Origin: Megaera_A sp965233855
Lineage (GTDB): Bacteria > Pseudomonadota > Alphaproteobacteria > Rickettsiales > Rickettsiaceae
DNA length: 64,000 nt
Direction: 5' to 3'
Assembly: GCA_965233855.1 (NCBI GenBank)
Contig: OZ247586.1
Span: 744,001 to 808,000, forward strand
This document shows, piece after piece, positions 34,965-44,412 of this stretch. The position numbers and the translations under genes were made by a program. The notes under the pieces are model-generated. The model was not told where the DNA came from and searched no databases. It saw only the letters and a list, made by a program, of their open reading frames with translations. Positions within the stretch are counted from its first letter, which is position 1, and the number at the start of each line of letters is the position of its first letter.

Positions 34965-35936
34965 TCATAACCAACTTTCCATAAGTGCACAACCAATTGG
35001 TAACACATAATCATAGCAAACATCTTCATCAAAACCTGAAAATAATGAAGATGGAGAATAGCTGTTAGGTCGAATACAATTTAGTAAAAGGTTAGTTGCA
35101 ACCCTCGGAACAAGAGACATTCCTTTAATAGCATTTGCTGCCTCCACTGCCATAGTTGAACGAATAGTCGAAACACCACCTTGCTTTATAAAAGATGCAT
35201 AAGATTCACTAAAACAAGATATTCTTCCTTCTAAAGGAAATTGCTCAGAAAAATTTTTATGCATACTATCCATGCCATGCAAATCAAAACTATGATGTAA
35301 AAAATCTTTACCCCTTTTTATACCATCAGTATTCTTGATCATAATAGGTTTAGGTGACGCAGATGTTCCAAAAGCATTAATTATGCTAGAAAAACTTGAA
35401 ATATACTCAACGTAATTCAGATTCTTTACCTTTAAACCATAAACACCTGGCGACTCTACTGATATAACTCTAGTATATCCAAAACGCCCATCAACAAGAG
35501 GCTCAGTATCAGCACTATGGTCAACTACTAAGGCACCTCGAGAATGCCCTACTATTGTTATCTCTTCAACATCTCTATCTCTATTAATATCAAATAGTTT
35601 TTTCTCCAAAACTCCTGTATCCTCAGGCTTCTTAGATCTAGCTGCCGCTAGTATTTCTGGAAGCTCTTCGAGAAAACCAAAAAAATTCATATTTCTCCAA
35701 GATAACCCTCTATTCATTACATAAATTTATTCAGGACTATCTGATTTTTGCACTGTAGTACAACAAAATCTTGGTAAGCTAAGATCACCATGTGAATATT
35801 CCGGAAGAAATTTATACCCTAGTCTAGCGGCTTTAACTGAAAAATCTTTATTTGATTCAGCTTGCGCCACCAAATCCATTAATCTAAAAGCTAGCAGGTT
35901 ACGCTCACTTTTGGACTCATCTGGTAATTTTTTCAT
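34965..35936 (-). pseudogene. Lipase-like alpha/beta-hydrolase gene split by an in-frame TAA
   Basis: Two pieces in the same frame, 69 codons from 35936 and 250 codons from 35717, are separated only by TAA at 35727-35729 and three codons (IYV). Read through, they give about 323 aa: the first ends CCTTVQKSDSPE and the second continues IYVMNRGLSWRNMNFF, matching the strand-helix entry of class-3-lipase-like folds. It then reaches the nucleophile elbow GHSRG (about 55 residues into the second piece). The upstream piece has a good ribosome site (GGGGGAAGG); the second ATG has none. Catalytic Asp and His cannot be assigned surely. It could be a broken effector-like lipase or, less likely, two genes. 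Confidence 0.65.
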
Positions 35937-35956
35937 TTACCTTCCCCCTTATTAAT

Positions 35957-36928
35957 TTATAATTTTATATAATCTTCGAAATTTTCTACACCTCCTTTTT
36001 CATGATAATATTTTATGTTTAATTTATATTGACCTGACATCCTTTTTCCTCTTAAGTTTTTGCCTATAAAGAAAAAATATCGTGCCTGATACTTACCAAA
36101 TTCATGATCCCTCGTAACTAGAGTCTTACCTGCACTATCAATTATAGATAAAACAAGCTTGTCACCTTTATTAACTGAAAAAACATCTACAAAGCCAACT
36201 AGAGCTTGCGGATATTCTGGTTGCACTTTAACATACTGCCCTCTTCTAATTTGTTCTACGTTCAGCGAATTAAAAGTAAATCCATAATTATATACAACTC
36301 CTGTTTTTGCATAAGAATCCATTTTTTCATAGTCTTTCCACATTGACTCTGGAACTTTTCCACAACCTTCCTGATCTCCATAAAAAGGATCTATTTCTCT
36401 TGAATTTTTTCTAAGCGACATATGAAGATGCGGATATTCAGTTTTTCCAGATAAACCAACCATTCCAACAACATCACCTGCCTTAACAAATCGCCCTTTT
36501 TTTACTTTAATTGACCCTTGTTTTAAATGACATAATTGTGCTTCATAATCTCCATTGGCTATAACCAAACCATTCCCACATTCAATACCTTTAATAGCGT
36601 CCTTTCCGCCATCTCTAATACTAATATCTGGAATATGATTTCTTAGTCCTTTAACTTCCCCATCAAATGGTGCCAACACTTTTACATCTTGATGCATCTG
36701 CTTATAATCCTTTAAAGCAAAGTCAGTACCTTTATGATCACTATATGTATTTTGCCCACAGCGAAAATCAACCTGTTTATCTTGAAAATAATGTCTAGGC
36801 AAATTTGATATCCAGCAATCCTTTCCAAGCGTGCAATCAAGAGGCAATTCTAATTTAACAGCCAGAATTTGAAAGCTGGAAGTTAGAATAAGTAAAACTA
36901 ATATGAATTTTAGCTCTCTCATAGGCAT
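35957..36928 (-). CDS. M23-family metallopeptidase with signal peptide
   Basis: The 323-aa protein has an N-terminal signal (LKFILVLLILTSSFQILA, residues 6-23). The LytM-type zinc site is in SDHKGTDFAL (His and Asp) and YPHLHMSLRK (HxH). Such enzymes cut peptide cross-links of peptidoglycan in the periplasm, or serve as LytM regulators; the zinc residues look complete, so it is probably active. A beta-rich C-terminal domain of about 120 residues follows the peptidase. It is 20 bases upstream of the broken lipase-like gene and diverges from nadE. Confidence 0.88.
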   Translation of the reverse strand: MPMRELKFILVLLILTSSFQILAVKLELPLDCTLGKDCWISNLPRHYFQDKQVDFRCGQNTYSDHKGTDFALKDYKQMHQDVKVLAPFDGEVKGLRNHIPDISIRDGGKDAIKGIECGNGLVIANGDYEAQLCHLKQGSIKVKKGRFVKAGDVVGMVGLSGKTEYPHLHMSLRKNSREIDPFYGDQEGCGKVPESMWKDYEKMDSYAKTGVVYNYGFTFNSLNVEQIRRGQYVKVQPEYPQALVGFVDVFSVNKGDKLVLSIIDSAGKTLVTRDHEFGKYQARYFFFIGKNLRGKRMSGQYKLNIKYYHEKGGVENFEDYIKL

Positions 36929-37088
36929 AATACTCGATATATTGAAAAATATAATATCAAAAAACAGTTAAACAATAATTAAAAACCAAATTTATAGATA
37001 TTAATAAAAACAACTAAGAATCTTTTTATTTACTGGTAAAAATCAATGCCATATAATAGCTGGTATAATTTTAGTATATTATTCCAAA

Positions 37089-38672
37089 ATGAAAATATTT
37101 ATTTGTCAAACCGGGCCAAAAGTTGGAGCTCTTGAAGAAAATCTTAAAATAATTCAAAAAAACTATAATGATGCCGAATTAAAGAATGCTGATATTTGTA
37201 TTTTTCCTGAACTATGCATTTCCGGATACTTAGCAGAAGATCTTTTCCTTCGAGAAGATTTTATTGCAAAAATTGAATCTATTACAAAAATTCTTATAAA
37301 AGAAACAAGACAAACATGTCTATTATTACCAACATTAATATTTGAAAATAATTGCCTATACAATGTTGTAATAGCTGCACAAAATGGAAAACTCACTGGA
37401 GTAACCTATAAAAACGAACTACCTAATCATGGTGTTTTTGATGAAAAAAGATATTTCACACCTGGAAAACCACAAATTATTACTATAAACGGAATAAAAA
37501 TTGGTATCCCAATATGTGAAGATATTTGGCATTCAAATGTATGCCTTGATTTAAAAAAGCAAGGAGCAGAAATTTTTATAGTTCCAAATGCTTCACCATA
37601 TGAAAAAGACAAGCTGAATAGTAGAGTTAATTTAGTAAAAGAGCGTTTTGATGAAACTTCAATTCCTATAATTTATTGTAATCAAGCATTAGCGCATGAT
37701 GGAATAATATTTGACGGACGATCTTTTATATATGACGGAGATTTTACTATAATTGGCAAGGAGTTTGAAGTTGATTCAAGCCTTATAGAATATTCAAATA
37801 GTAAACTTATTGCAGCTTCTTTATATAAAAAATCTAATAATTTATATGGTGAAATTTTAAATGCAATGATTATTGGCCTACGAGATTATGTGCATGATAA
37901 TGGATTTAAAAAAGTTATAATTGGACTTTCTGGTGGAATAGATTCGGCTATTGTTTCGGTAATAGCTGCAAAAGCACTTGGAGAGAAAAATGTTACTTGC
38001 TATATGCTACCCTCAAAATTTACCTCAAACGCAAGTTTAGAAGACGCTTCATTACTAGCTAGCAATTTAGAAATATCACTTCATTCCATTTCTATTCAAA
38101 AAGCTGTAGATGAGCTCGCACTTGCATTATCTTCTAGTAAAAAAATTAATCAAAACTCCGTGTCCTACCAAAACCTTCAATCGCGAACCCGAGGGACTAT
38201 ATTAATGGCTCTAGCTAATAATTCCAACGCCCTACTCTTAACTACAGGTAATAAATCCGAATATGCCACTGGCTATGCAACAATCTATGGTGATATGAAT
38301 GGTGCATTTAACCCTATTAAAGATCTGTATAAAACTGAAATATTTAAATTAGCAGAATATATAAATTCACAATCAGAAATTATTCCAAACAATATAATCA
38401 CAAAAGAACCTTCTGCAGAGCTAGGTTTTAACCAAAAAGATTCGGATTCACTTCCAAACTATGATATTTTAGATCAAATCCTCCTGCAAATTATTGAACA
38501 TAAAGCTGATCCGCAGTCTTTATATTCAAAATTTAACAAAGAAACTATTGATAAAATTGCTAATCTTCTAAAAATTTCTGAATTTAAGAGGCACCAATCT
38601 GCTCCAGGCATAAAATTATCTTCTATGCATTTTGATAAAGATAGAAGATATCCAATCACAAATTTCTATTAA
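37089..38672 (+). CDS. nadE: Glutamine-dependent NAD+ synthetase
   Basis: The 527-aa two-domain enzyme makes NAD from deamido-NAD. The N-terminal nitrilase-type amidase shows the triad Glu in FPELCISGYLAED (about residues 39-51), Lys in YKNELPNHGVFDE (about 109-121) and Cys in GIPICEDIWH (about 141-150). The C-terminal synthetase has the P-loop GLSGGIDSAIV (about 279-289) and TGNKSEYATGYATIYGDMNG (about 391-410). It is a single-gene unit facing away from the M23 peptidase. Confidence 0.96.
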   Translation: MKIFICQTGPKVGALEENLKIIQKNYNDAELKNADICIFPELCISGYLAEDLFLREDFIAKIESITKILIKETRQTCLLLPTLIFENNCLYNVVIAAQNGKLTGVTYKNELPNHGVFDEKRYFTPGKPQIITINGIKIGIPICEDIWHSNVCLDLKKQGAEIFIVPNASPYEKDKLNSRVNLVKERFDETSIPIIYCNQALAHDGIIFDGRSFIYDGDFTIIGKEFEVDSSLIEYSNSKLIAASLYKKSNNLYGEILNAMIIGLRDYVHDNGFKKVIIGLSGGIDSAIVSVIAAKALGEKNVTCYMLPSKFTSNASLEDASLLASNLEISLHSISIQKAVDELALALSSSKKINQNSVSYQNLQSRTRGTILMALANNSNALLLTTGNKSEYATGYATIYGDMNGAFNPIKDLYKTEIFKLAEYINSQSEIIPNNIITKEPSAELGFNQKDSDSLPNYDILDQILLQIIEHKADPQSLYSKFNKETIDKIANLLKISEFKRHQSAPGIKLSSMHFDKDRRYPITNFY

Positions 38673-38784
38673 TCTGAGAAATCAACTCAACTAGTTTACC
38701 CAACATTAGTAAACAAAACATTAACGCAAAAGAATATTCATATATATTTTTAACTTAATCTTTCGTTAACTTTTTAACTACTAC

Positions 38785-38831
38785 ACTTGAACTTAAGGAG
38801 CTAGTTGGCTCTTTATGTTGTAAGTTTAAGT
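38785..38831 (+). promoter_or_regulatory. Hairpin in the leader of the broken acidic-protein gene
   Basis: ACTTGAACTTA (38785-38795) pairs with TAAGTTTAAGT (38821-38831), one G-T pair, and an inner stem AAGGAGC/GCTCTTT nests inside. It lies 25 bases upstream of the first ATG and could be a leader RNA structure or an old terminator without a T-run. No such hairpin precedes the intact paralog. Confidence 0.4.
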
Positions 38832-38855
38832 TAACTCTAAAGAAAGGTAACGATC

Positions 38856-39616
38856 ATGGGAGTAGAAGTATTAGTAATAGCGATAATAGCGGGAGTTATC
38901 TCGCTAGTTTCCGCCGGAACATAAATAGGAACAGTTTTTCATTTTAAAAGAAAATTTAAATCCGCTGAAAAAACAGAAAGTAAAGATACAACCGATATCA
39001 CAATTAAAAATGAAGCTACAAAAGAAGATCATCAAGATGGTTCAAGTACAACAACAAGAAAACAAGAGATTCATATTACTGATATAGATATGGATACGGG
39101 TTCAAAACTGATAAGTGGTTCAACAACAATGACAAGAACAGGCTTACCTAATAAAGTAGCTGAAACACTTGCAAGTGGTGGAACTGGTGTTCTAAAAACT
39201 CTTGCTGGTGGTATAATTCCAAGTCCCGCTGCTGCTGAAGAAGCTTCTGATGATGGATCAGGCGTTTTACCTGGCTACTACGAGGAGGAATGAAACTAAT
39301 TGAAGCTCATCAAGATAAAGGCAAAGAAGAAGCAGATGATATTGATGATAAGGTAGTAATACATCAACGCAAAAAAGCTAAGCCTTCTATAGTTGAAGTT
39401 GAAACTTCAGATACAGATGATATGGAAGATACTAGCGATCATGAAGATGCAGGTGTTACAGAAAGAAAAGAAACAACACGAGAAGATAGTATCTCGAATC
39501 TTATAGCTTCAGTTACAAAAGAAACTATTGGAGGCGAAGCGGTTGAAATGCTTTCATTTGCATCAGATGATACTGGAGTAGTTGGAGAAGTTAGTTCAGA
39601 AACTGTTGATCTATAA
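38856..39616 (+). pseudogene. Broken paralog of the acidic membrane-anchored protein at 39817
   Basis: ATG at 38856 with AAAGGTAACGATC upstream codes MGVEVLVIAIIAGVISLVSA, a hydrophobic N-terminal anchor, then hits TAA at 38922-38924. The same frame continues open (FHFKRKFKSAEKTESKD onward) to 39293, and a shifted frame (from 39290) continues to 39616. The joined product, about 254 aa, aligns with the downstream gene: IDMDTGSKLISGSTTMTRTG against IDDADMSTFTGRDTTVETG, and SIVEVETSDTDD against VIIEVGGSDED. A GAGGAGGA just before the ATG at 39290 could let the last 108 codons be translated alone. Function unknown. Confidence 0.75.
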
Positions 39617-39640
39617 AAACTGAAAAAATATTGTAAAAAG

Positions 39641-39674
39641 ACCTAAGTAAAAGAAAAATACTTAGGTTTTTTTA
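39641..39674 (+). terminator. Intrinsic terminator between the two paralogs
   Basis: A perfect nine-base stem (ACCTAAGTA with TACTTAGGT, nine-base A-rich loop) is followed by TTTTTTT, 25 bases after the stop at 39616. Confidence 0.88.
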
Positions 39675-39816
39675 TCTTGAAAAAATGTAAATATAAATAT
39701 TAAATACATTATTAATTAAATTTTAACTAATTAAATTATAAAGTTTATCTACTAAAAAGTAACTCTTAATTCTACTTATTAGTCTTAATTATAATTTTAG
39801 GGAAAAGGTAATTAAT

Positions 39817-40494
39817 ATGGATCCAGCGACAATATTAGGAATAGTTGCAATAAGTTTAGCAGCAATCGCAGGTATAACAAGCTGTGCAAGCTGCTATAGA
39901 ACTGAACAATATAGAAGAAGCACAGAACATGATACAACCACAGTTGATATAGAAAATACTGTTACAGATAGAACAGAACCAGATGGAACGCATGAACTCA
40001 CTAGAGCACAGCATATTAGAATTGATGATGCAGATATGTCAACCTTCACTGGAAGAGATACTACAGTTGAAACTGGAAGACCTAATGCTGTAGCAAACAC
40101 TCTTGCTGGAGCTGCATCAGGAGCAGTAAGAGCTATTGGAGGAATAGCTTCTGGTTCTCCTTCACCTGCATCCCTACCAACTCTATCAAGAAACAACTCA
40201 AAAGCAGAATTAGATTCCAAAGAAGACTCAACTGATCCAGACGATGCAGAGAAAAAAACTGGTATGGTAATAATTGAAGTAGGAGGTAGCGATGAAGATG
40301 CTGTAACAAGTGGTGATTCAACTAAAAAACCAGAAAAAAGCGAAGCCGCAAATTTGCTTTCAGTAGCAACAAATGCGCTTGCAGATGGGGATCTAGACCC
40401 TAATGAAATGAGAAAAATAGTTACGGTTGTTCTTGGCGGTCAATCTGATGCAGATGGTGTATCTGATACAACAGGAAGTGATTCAATAGTATAA
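39817..40494 (+). CDS. Acidic membrane-anchored protein of unknown function (intact paralog)
   Basis: The 225-aa protein has a hydrophobic N-terminus (ATILGIVAISLAAIAGITSC, residues 4-23) that ends near CASC and could be a membrane anchor or an atypical signal. The rest is Thr/Ser/Asp/Glu-rich and probably disordered, with a Gly/Ala stretch (NAVANTLAGAASGAVRAIGG) and a helical EF-hand-like but incomplete segment (DGDLDPNEMRK). I recognise no family. AAAAGGTAATTAAT precedes the ATG. It stands beside a broken paralog, suggesting a tandem duplication of a lineage-specific, perhaps exported protein. Confidence 0.7.
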   Translation: MDPATILGIVAISLAAIAGITSCASCYRTEQYRRSTEHDTTTVDIENTVTDRTEPDGTHELTRAQHIRIDDADMSTFTGRDTTVETGRPNAVANTLAGAASGAVRAIGGIASGSPSPASLPTLSRNNSKAELDSKEDSTDPDDAEKKTGMVIIEVGGSDEDAVTSGDSTKKPEKSEAANLLSVATNALADGDLDPNEMRKIVTVVLGGQSDADGVSDTTGSDSIV

Positions 40495-40515
40495 ATAATC
40501 AAAAATCTAGGATTT

Positions 40516-40730
40516 CAATTAACGGTCATTCCCGCTCTAGGCGGGAATACATACAGAGCACTGAGGAAAGTGCCGGGGTTTTATCTGCTAACTAAAGAGC
40601 AATCTGGAAGCTTTTCCAAATTCTGGATCTTCGTCTGGAATGACAGTGCTTTTACCACATTAAAAACTCAGTGTCATTCCCGCCTATTAGCAGTGCTCAC
40701 AGGCAGGAATCTATGTGGATTGTAAATATT
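40516..40730. repeat. Dispersed GC-rich intergenic repeat, locus 2
   Basis: A perfect hairpin ATTCCCGC-TCTAG-GCGGGAAT (40528-40548) is followed by CTGGAATGACAGTG (about 40654) and a second diverged arm pair (GTGTCATTCCCGCC ... GGCAGGAATC, 40673-40711). Base composition is far richer in GC than the surroundings. It fills the gap between the acidic paralog and rhlE, which converge, and may also serve as terminator. Confidence 0.7.
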
Positions 40731-40745
40731 TATTTATCTTATGCT

Positions 40746-42041
40746 CTAAGCAGCACTTCTTTTGCTACCACCAAAGCTTTTTCTTTTACCACCATTACCG
40801 CCTGGATTATCGCCCCCACTGCGTTTTGGCTTGCCTGAACCGAAGCGTTTATTAGAATTTGATGGCTTTTTACCAAATTTATTTCTACCATCATTTCCAC
40901 TCTTGCTTCTGCCTTTGAAACTCTTACCAGAACGCTCCTTGCCTGCTAATGGTTTTGCATCTGGATTCATTAATCTGTTAATTGCATCCCACTTTCTTCT
41001 ATCTTCACCAGAAACAAAGCAAATTGCTTCACCTTCAGCCCCAGCTCTTGCAGTACGACCAATACGATGCAGATAATCTTCAGGACATTGTGGTAAATCA
41101 TGATTAATAACATGCTCAATATGTGGAATATCCAATCCACGAGCAGCAACATCAGTTGCAACTAAGATTCTATATTTTTTATTTCTAAAAGCTTTAATTA
41201 CACGCTCTCTTTTACGATGCTGTAAATCACCATGAATTGCAATCGCACTATGGCCTTCTGCTGCTAATTTCTTAGCCATTTTTTCGGTTCCATATTTTGT
41301 TTTCATAAATATGATAATTGAACCTTTTCTATTATTCAACTCATCTATAAGGCGCAGATGCTTTTCTTGCTCTTTTAAATGTATTATATCTTGTTTAATA
41401 TTTTTTCCAGGCTGTGACACTGAACCAACAGCTATTCTTTCTGGCTTATTCATATAAGAATTTGCCATCTTAACAATGTTTCCTGGTATAGTAGCTGAAA
41501 AAAGAAGTGTCTGACGCTCTTTTGGAATATGTTTAATAATTGCATCAATCTGAATTGAAAAACCCATATCAAGCATACGATCCATTTCATCAAGAACTAA
41601 ACTGTTAACATCCTTTAGTTTTAAGGTGCCACGATCTAAGTGATCATTCATACGCCCTGGCGTACCAACAAATAATCTTGGCTTTCTTTTTAACTGAAAA
41701 AGCTGCTTTTGCATTGGTTCACCACCAATAAGAAGGCATGTATTAATAGATGATTTTTTACCAAGGATATCTTCTAAAGCTTTCATTACTTGCGTTGCTA
41801 ATTCACGAGTAGGAGCGATAACTACCGCGCTACCAGTTTCGCTTGATAATAATTTTGCAATTAATGGGATACCAAATGCAGCTGTTTTACCAGTTCCAGT
41901 TTGAGCAGAACCCAATATATCACGCCCATCAAGCGCTAAAGGAATAGTAGCTTCTTGAATTGGTGTTGGTTCTTTAAAACCAAGTCTATCTAAAGACTCA
42001 AGCAACTTCTTTGGTAAATTAAATGAATGAAAATTAGTCAT
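40746..42041 (-). CDS. rhlE: DEAD-box RNA helicase, RhlE type
   Basis: The 431-aa helicase has the Q motif (FKEPTPIQEATIPLAL, about residues 23-38), Walker A SAQTGTGKTAA (about 45-55), and PTRELA. Motif II reads DEMD (LVLDEMDRMLDMGF) in place of DEAD. SAT and HRIGRTARAGAEG complete the core. The last 80 residues are a basic Gly/Ser/Lys tail (for example KPSNSNKRFGSGKPKRSGG) typical of RNA-binding extensions. RhlE enzymes remodel structured RNA, including during ribosome assembly and mRNA decay. Confidence 0.92.
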   Translation of the reverse strand: MTNFHSFNLPKKLLESLDRLGFKEPTPIQEATIPLALDGRDILGSAQTGTGKTAAFGIPLIAKLLSSETGSAVVIAPTRELATQVMKALEDILGKKSSINTCLLIGGEPMQKQLFQLKRKPRLFVGTPGRMNDHLDRGTLKLKDVNSLVLDEMDRMLDMGFSIQIDAIIKHIPKERQTLLFSATIPGNIVKMANSYMNKPERIAVGSVSQPGKNIKQDIIHLKEQEKHLRLIDELNNRKGSIIIFMKTKYGTEKMAKKLAAEGHSAIAIHGDLQHRKRERVIKAFRNKKYRILVATDVAARGLDIPHIEHVINHDLPQCPEDYLHRIGRTARAGAEGEAICFVSGEDRRKWDAINRLMNPDAKPLAGKERSGKSFKGRSKSGNDGRNKFGKKPSNSNKRFGSGKPKRSGGDNPGGNGGKRKSFGGSKRSAA

Positions 42042-42331
42042 AATACTCTCTTATAAACAAGATTGATTGCCTTTATAAACTATATATAAAAGCTTTTCAT
42101 ATTACTCTTGTGTTTAAGATGTATCTGTAAAAATTTGCTCTTGAGATAAGTTAACAAGAACTACATATATTAAAGAGTATTTAGAAAATCTAAACACACT
42201 ATACACTAAAATACCTAGTAGTACAAGAAGTAATTATGTGCCTCAGTATTTCAATATTATATATTTCACTAGTAAATGAAGCTCTATATATGTATAATAA
42301 CGATAATTTGATAAGCAACTAAAAACTAAAA

Positions 42332-43279
42332 ATGACTCATTTAAAGACTGCAGAAAACGCTATAATTGAACAAAGTAATTCTTTAAATACCCTAGCAAAA
42401 CAATTACCAAAAGACTTCACAAATCTAATTGATTATATACTAAAACTAAATGGAAGAGTAATCATGATTGGCATGGGAAAAAGCAGTTATATCGCTAAAA
42501 AAATAGCCGCTAGTCTTGCATCAACTGGCACACCTGCATTTTTTATACATCCAGGTGAAGCTAGTCACGGTGATCTTGGTATGATTACAGAAAATGATAT
42601 GATCATCATGCTTTCAAACTCTGGAGAAACAAAAGAATTATTTGATACAGTTAATTACTGCAAGAGATATAATATAAAAATTGCAGCAATAACGATGAAG
42701 GAAGATTCAACTCTTGCACGAAATAGTGACTTTCTCTTAAAACTACCAACTCAAAAAGAAACATCTTCTATTGCCGCTCCTACCACTTCAGCCCTTATGT
42801 CTCTATCACTAGGAGATGCAATCGTTACAGCTTTGCACGATGCTAAAGGCTTTTCAAAAGAAGATTTCAAACTATTTCACCCCGGTGGAAAAATTGGAGC
42901 AAACCTTTTAAAAGTTTCTGACATAATGAGGAGTGGAGATAAATTACCTATAGTATCGCCGGATGAATCTTTTACAAAAGTGATAATCACTATGACAGAA
43001 AAATGCCTTGGCTGCGCAGTAGTTATAGATAATGAAAATAACATGCTAGGCATAGTTACAGATGGTGATCTAAGACGCCATATTAAAGATGATTTAGCTA
43101 ATATTTTAGCAAAAAATGTAATGACTCCTGATCCTAAAAGCATAAACATAAATATGCTTGCGTCAGAAGCTTTATATATCTTGAATGAAAAATCCATAAC
43201 AGCCCTACCCGTTGTTGAGCATGATAAAATTAAAGGAATAATACATATCCATGATATTCTTAAAGCTGGTGTGGGTTAA
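42332..43279 (+). CDS. kdsD: Arabinose-5-phosphate isomerase (KdsD/KpsF)
   Basis: The 315-aa enzyme converts ribulose-5-phosphate to arabinose-5-phosphate, the first step to Kdo for lipopolysaccharide. The SIS domain has GMGKSSYIAKKIAASLASTG (about residues 48-67) and LSNSGETKEL (about 93-102). Two CBS domains follow (about 205-315, MTPDPKSININMLASEAL). It shares one base with lptC (TAATG). The operon with lptC, lptA and lptB implies that Kdo-containing LPS, or an LPS-like lipid, is made and exported, which many Rickettsiales families have lost. Confidence 0.94.
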   Translation: MTHLKTAENAIIEQSNSLNTLAKQLPKDFTNLIDYILKLNGRVIMIGMGKSSYIAKKIAASLASTGTPAFFIHPGEASHGDLGMITENDMIIMLSNSGETKELFDTVNYCKRYNIKIAAITMKEDSTLARNSDFLLKLPTQKETSSIAAPTTSALMSLSLGDAIVTALHDAKGFSKEDFKLFHPGGKIGANLLKVSDIMRSGDKLPIVSPDESFTKVIITMTEKCLGCAVVIDNENNMLGIVTDGDLRRHIKDDLANILAKNVMTPDPKSININMLASEALYILNEKSITALPVVEHDKIKGIIHIHDILKAGVG

Positions 43280-43878
43280 TGCAAGAACTAAAGAATATCC
43301 GAACAAAAACAAAATTATTAAAATATATTTTTTTAAGTGCCAGCCTATGTGTTTTAATAGCAGTACTAACAACGCTATATGTTCAAAAGCTACCTATAGA
43401 AGATAAACCTGATTTCAAAAAACCACAGAAGAAATCTAGAAAATTACCAGAAGAATATAGCTTAAATATAAGCAAATCAATTTTCAAAGGAATTAGCAGC
43501 GACCTAGCTCCATATGTCATTATGGCACAAAATGTTGTTAAAAACTCTTCAGACAAATATCTACTAGATGTTGTAAATGGTACATATACCCTACCGGATG
43601 GAAAAATAACAATTAAAGCAGATAATGGAACGTTAGATGAAATCAAAAAATCCGTAATATTAAACGATAATGTCTCTATTCATTTTAATGGCATGATTAT
43701 CAATAGCCAGCAAATATTAGTTGACCTTGAAACAAAAGATGCAAAAAGCCAAGAAGAAGTAGAGGTGATTTTTGAAAACTCTAAAATAAGAGCTGATAAA
43801 TTTCAAACCGAAGATTCAGCAGAAACAATAAAATTTGAAGGAAACATAGACTCAAATTTCGACATAAATTCAAAGTAA
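43279..43878 (+). CDS. lptC: LPS export protein LptC
   Basis: The 199-aa protein has one N-terminal membrane helix (YIFLSASLCVLIAVLTTLYV, about residues 15-34) and a periplasmic beta-jellyroll part (MAQNVVKNSSDKYLLDVVNG and later strands). LptC passes LPS from the inner-membrane LptBFG complex to LptA. Sequence identity in this family is low, so the call also rests on the neighbours kdsD, lptA and lptB. Confidence 0.85.
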   Translation: MQELKNIRTKTKLLKYIFLSASLCVLIAVLTTLYVQKLPIEDKPDFKKPQKKSRKLPEEYSLNISKSIFKGISSDLAPYVIMAQNVVKNSSDKYLLDVVNGTYTLPDGKITIKADNGTLDEIKKSVILNDNVSIHFNGMIINSQQILVDLETKDAKSQEEVEVIFENSKIRADKFQTEDSAETIKFEGNIDSNFDINSK

Positions 43879-43962
43879 AAAAACAACACCCAAAATTATC
43901 TAGCTTAAAAAGCACTAAGCTTATATAATGATTCTTGTTTAACTTACAATTATTAATGAGCA

Positions 43963-44412
43963 ATGTCTCTTTCTATACAAAAACTTATTGGTCTAATATT
44001 TATATATATATTTATTGCTTATACTCATTTTTCATATGCTAATGACAAACTAAATATCAAATCTGATCATTTGACTATCAAAAAAACTGATCTTAGCGCA
44101 ACCTTTGAAGGTTCAGTCGTTCTAACTTTTGACGATCTAAAACTATATAGTTCTAAACTAAAAATATTCTATACTGATATTACTGATAAAAGAGATATCA
44201 AAGAAATAATTATACCAGTCAAGCTCAAAGCTATCAAAAACTGTGGTCAAGAAATTTTATTTGCCGACTCTGGACATTTCGATAATTCTACAAAAAAGCT
44301 CACCTTAACAGGAAATGTTCGAATGCTCAAAGAAGGTAATGTACTAGTTACGGACAAACTGATATACTCAGCTAGATTTGAGAGCATCGGTCAGAAAAGC
44401 AATGCAAAATAA
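43963..44412 (+). CDS. lptA: LPS transport periplasmic protein LptA
   Basis: The 149-aa protein has a signal peptide (LIGLIFIYIFIAYTHFSYA, about residues 8-26) and a single OstA-like beta domain (KLNIKSDHLTIKKTDLSATF and LTGNVRMLKEGNVLVTDKL). It forms the periplasmic bridge for LPS. It overlaps lptB by 11 bases and lies 84 bases after lptC. Confidence 0.87.
   Translation: MSLSIQKLIGLIFIYIFIAYTHFSYANDKLNIKSDHLTIKKTDLSATFEGSVVLTFDDLKLYSSKLKIFYTDITDKRDIKEIIIPVKLKAIKNCGQEILFADSGHFDNSTKKLTLTGNVRMLKEGNVLVTDKLIYSARFESIGQKSNAK

Noticed and set aside
38785..38831. Riboswitch before the acidic-protein pseudogene
   Set aside because: The hairpin is simple, without a conserved aptamer pattern I know, and the downstream gene has no metabolic role; kept only as a leader hairpin.
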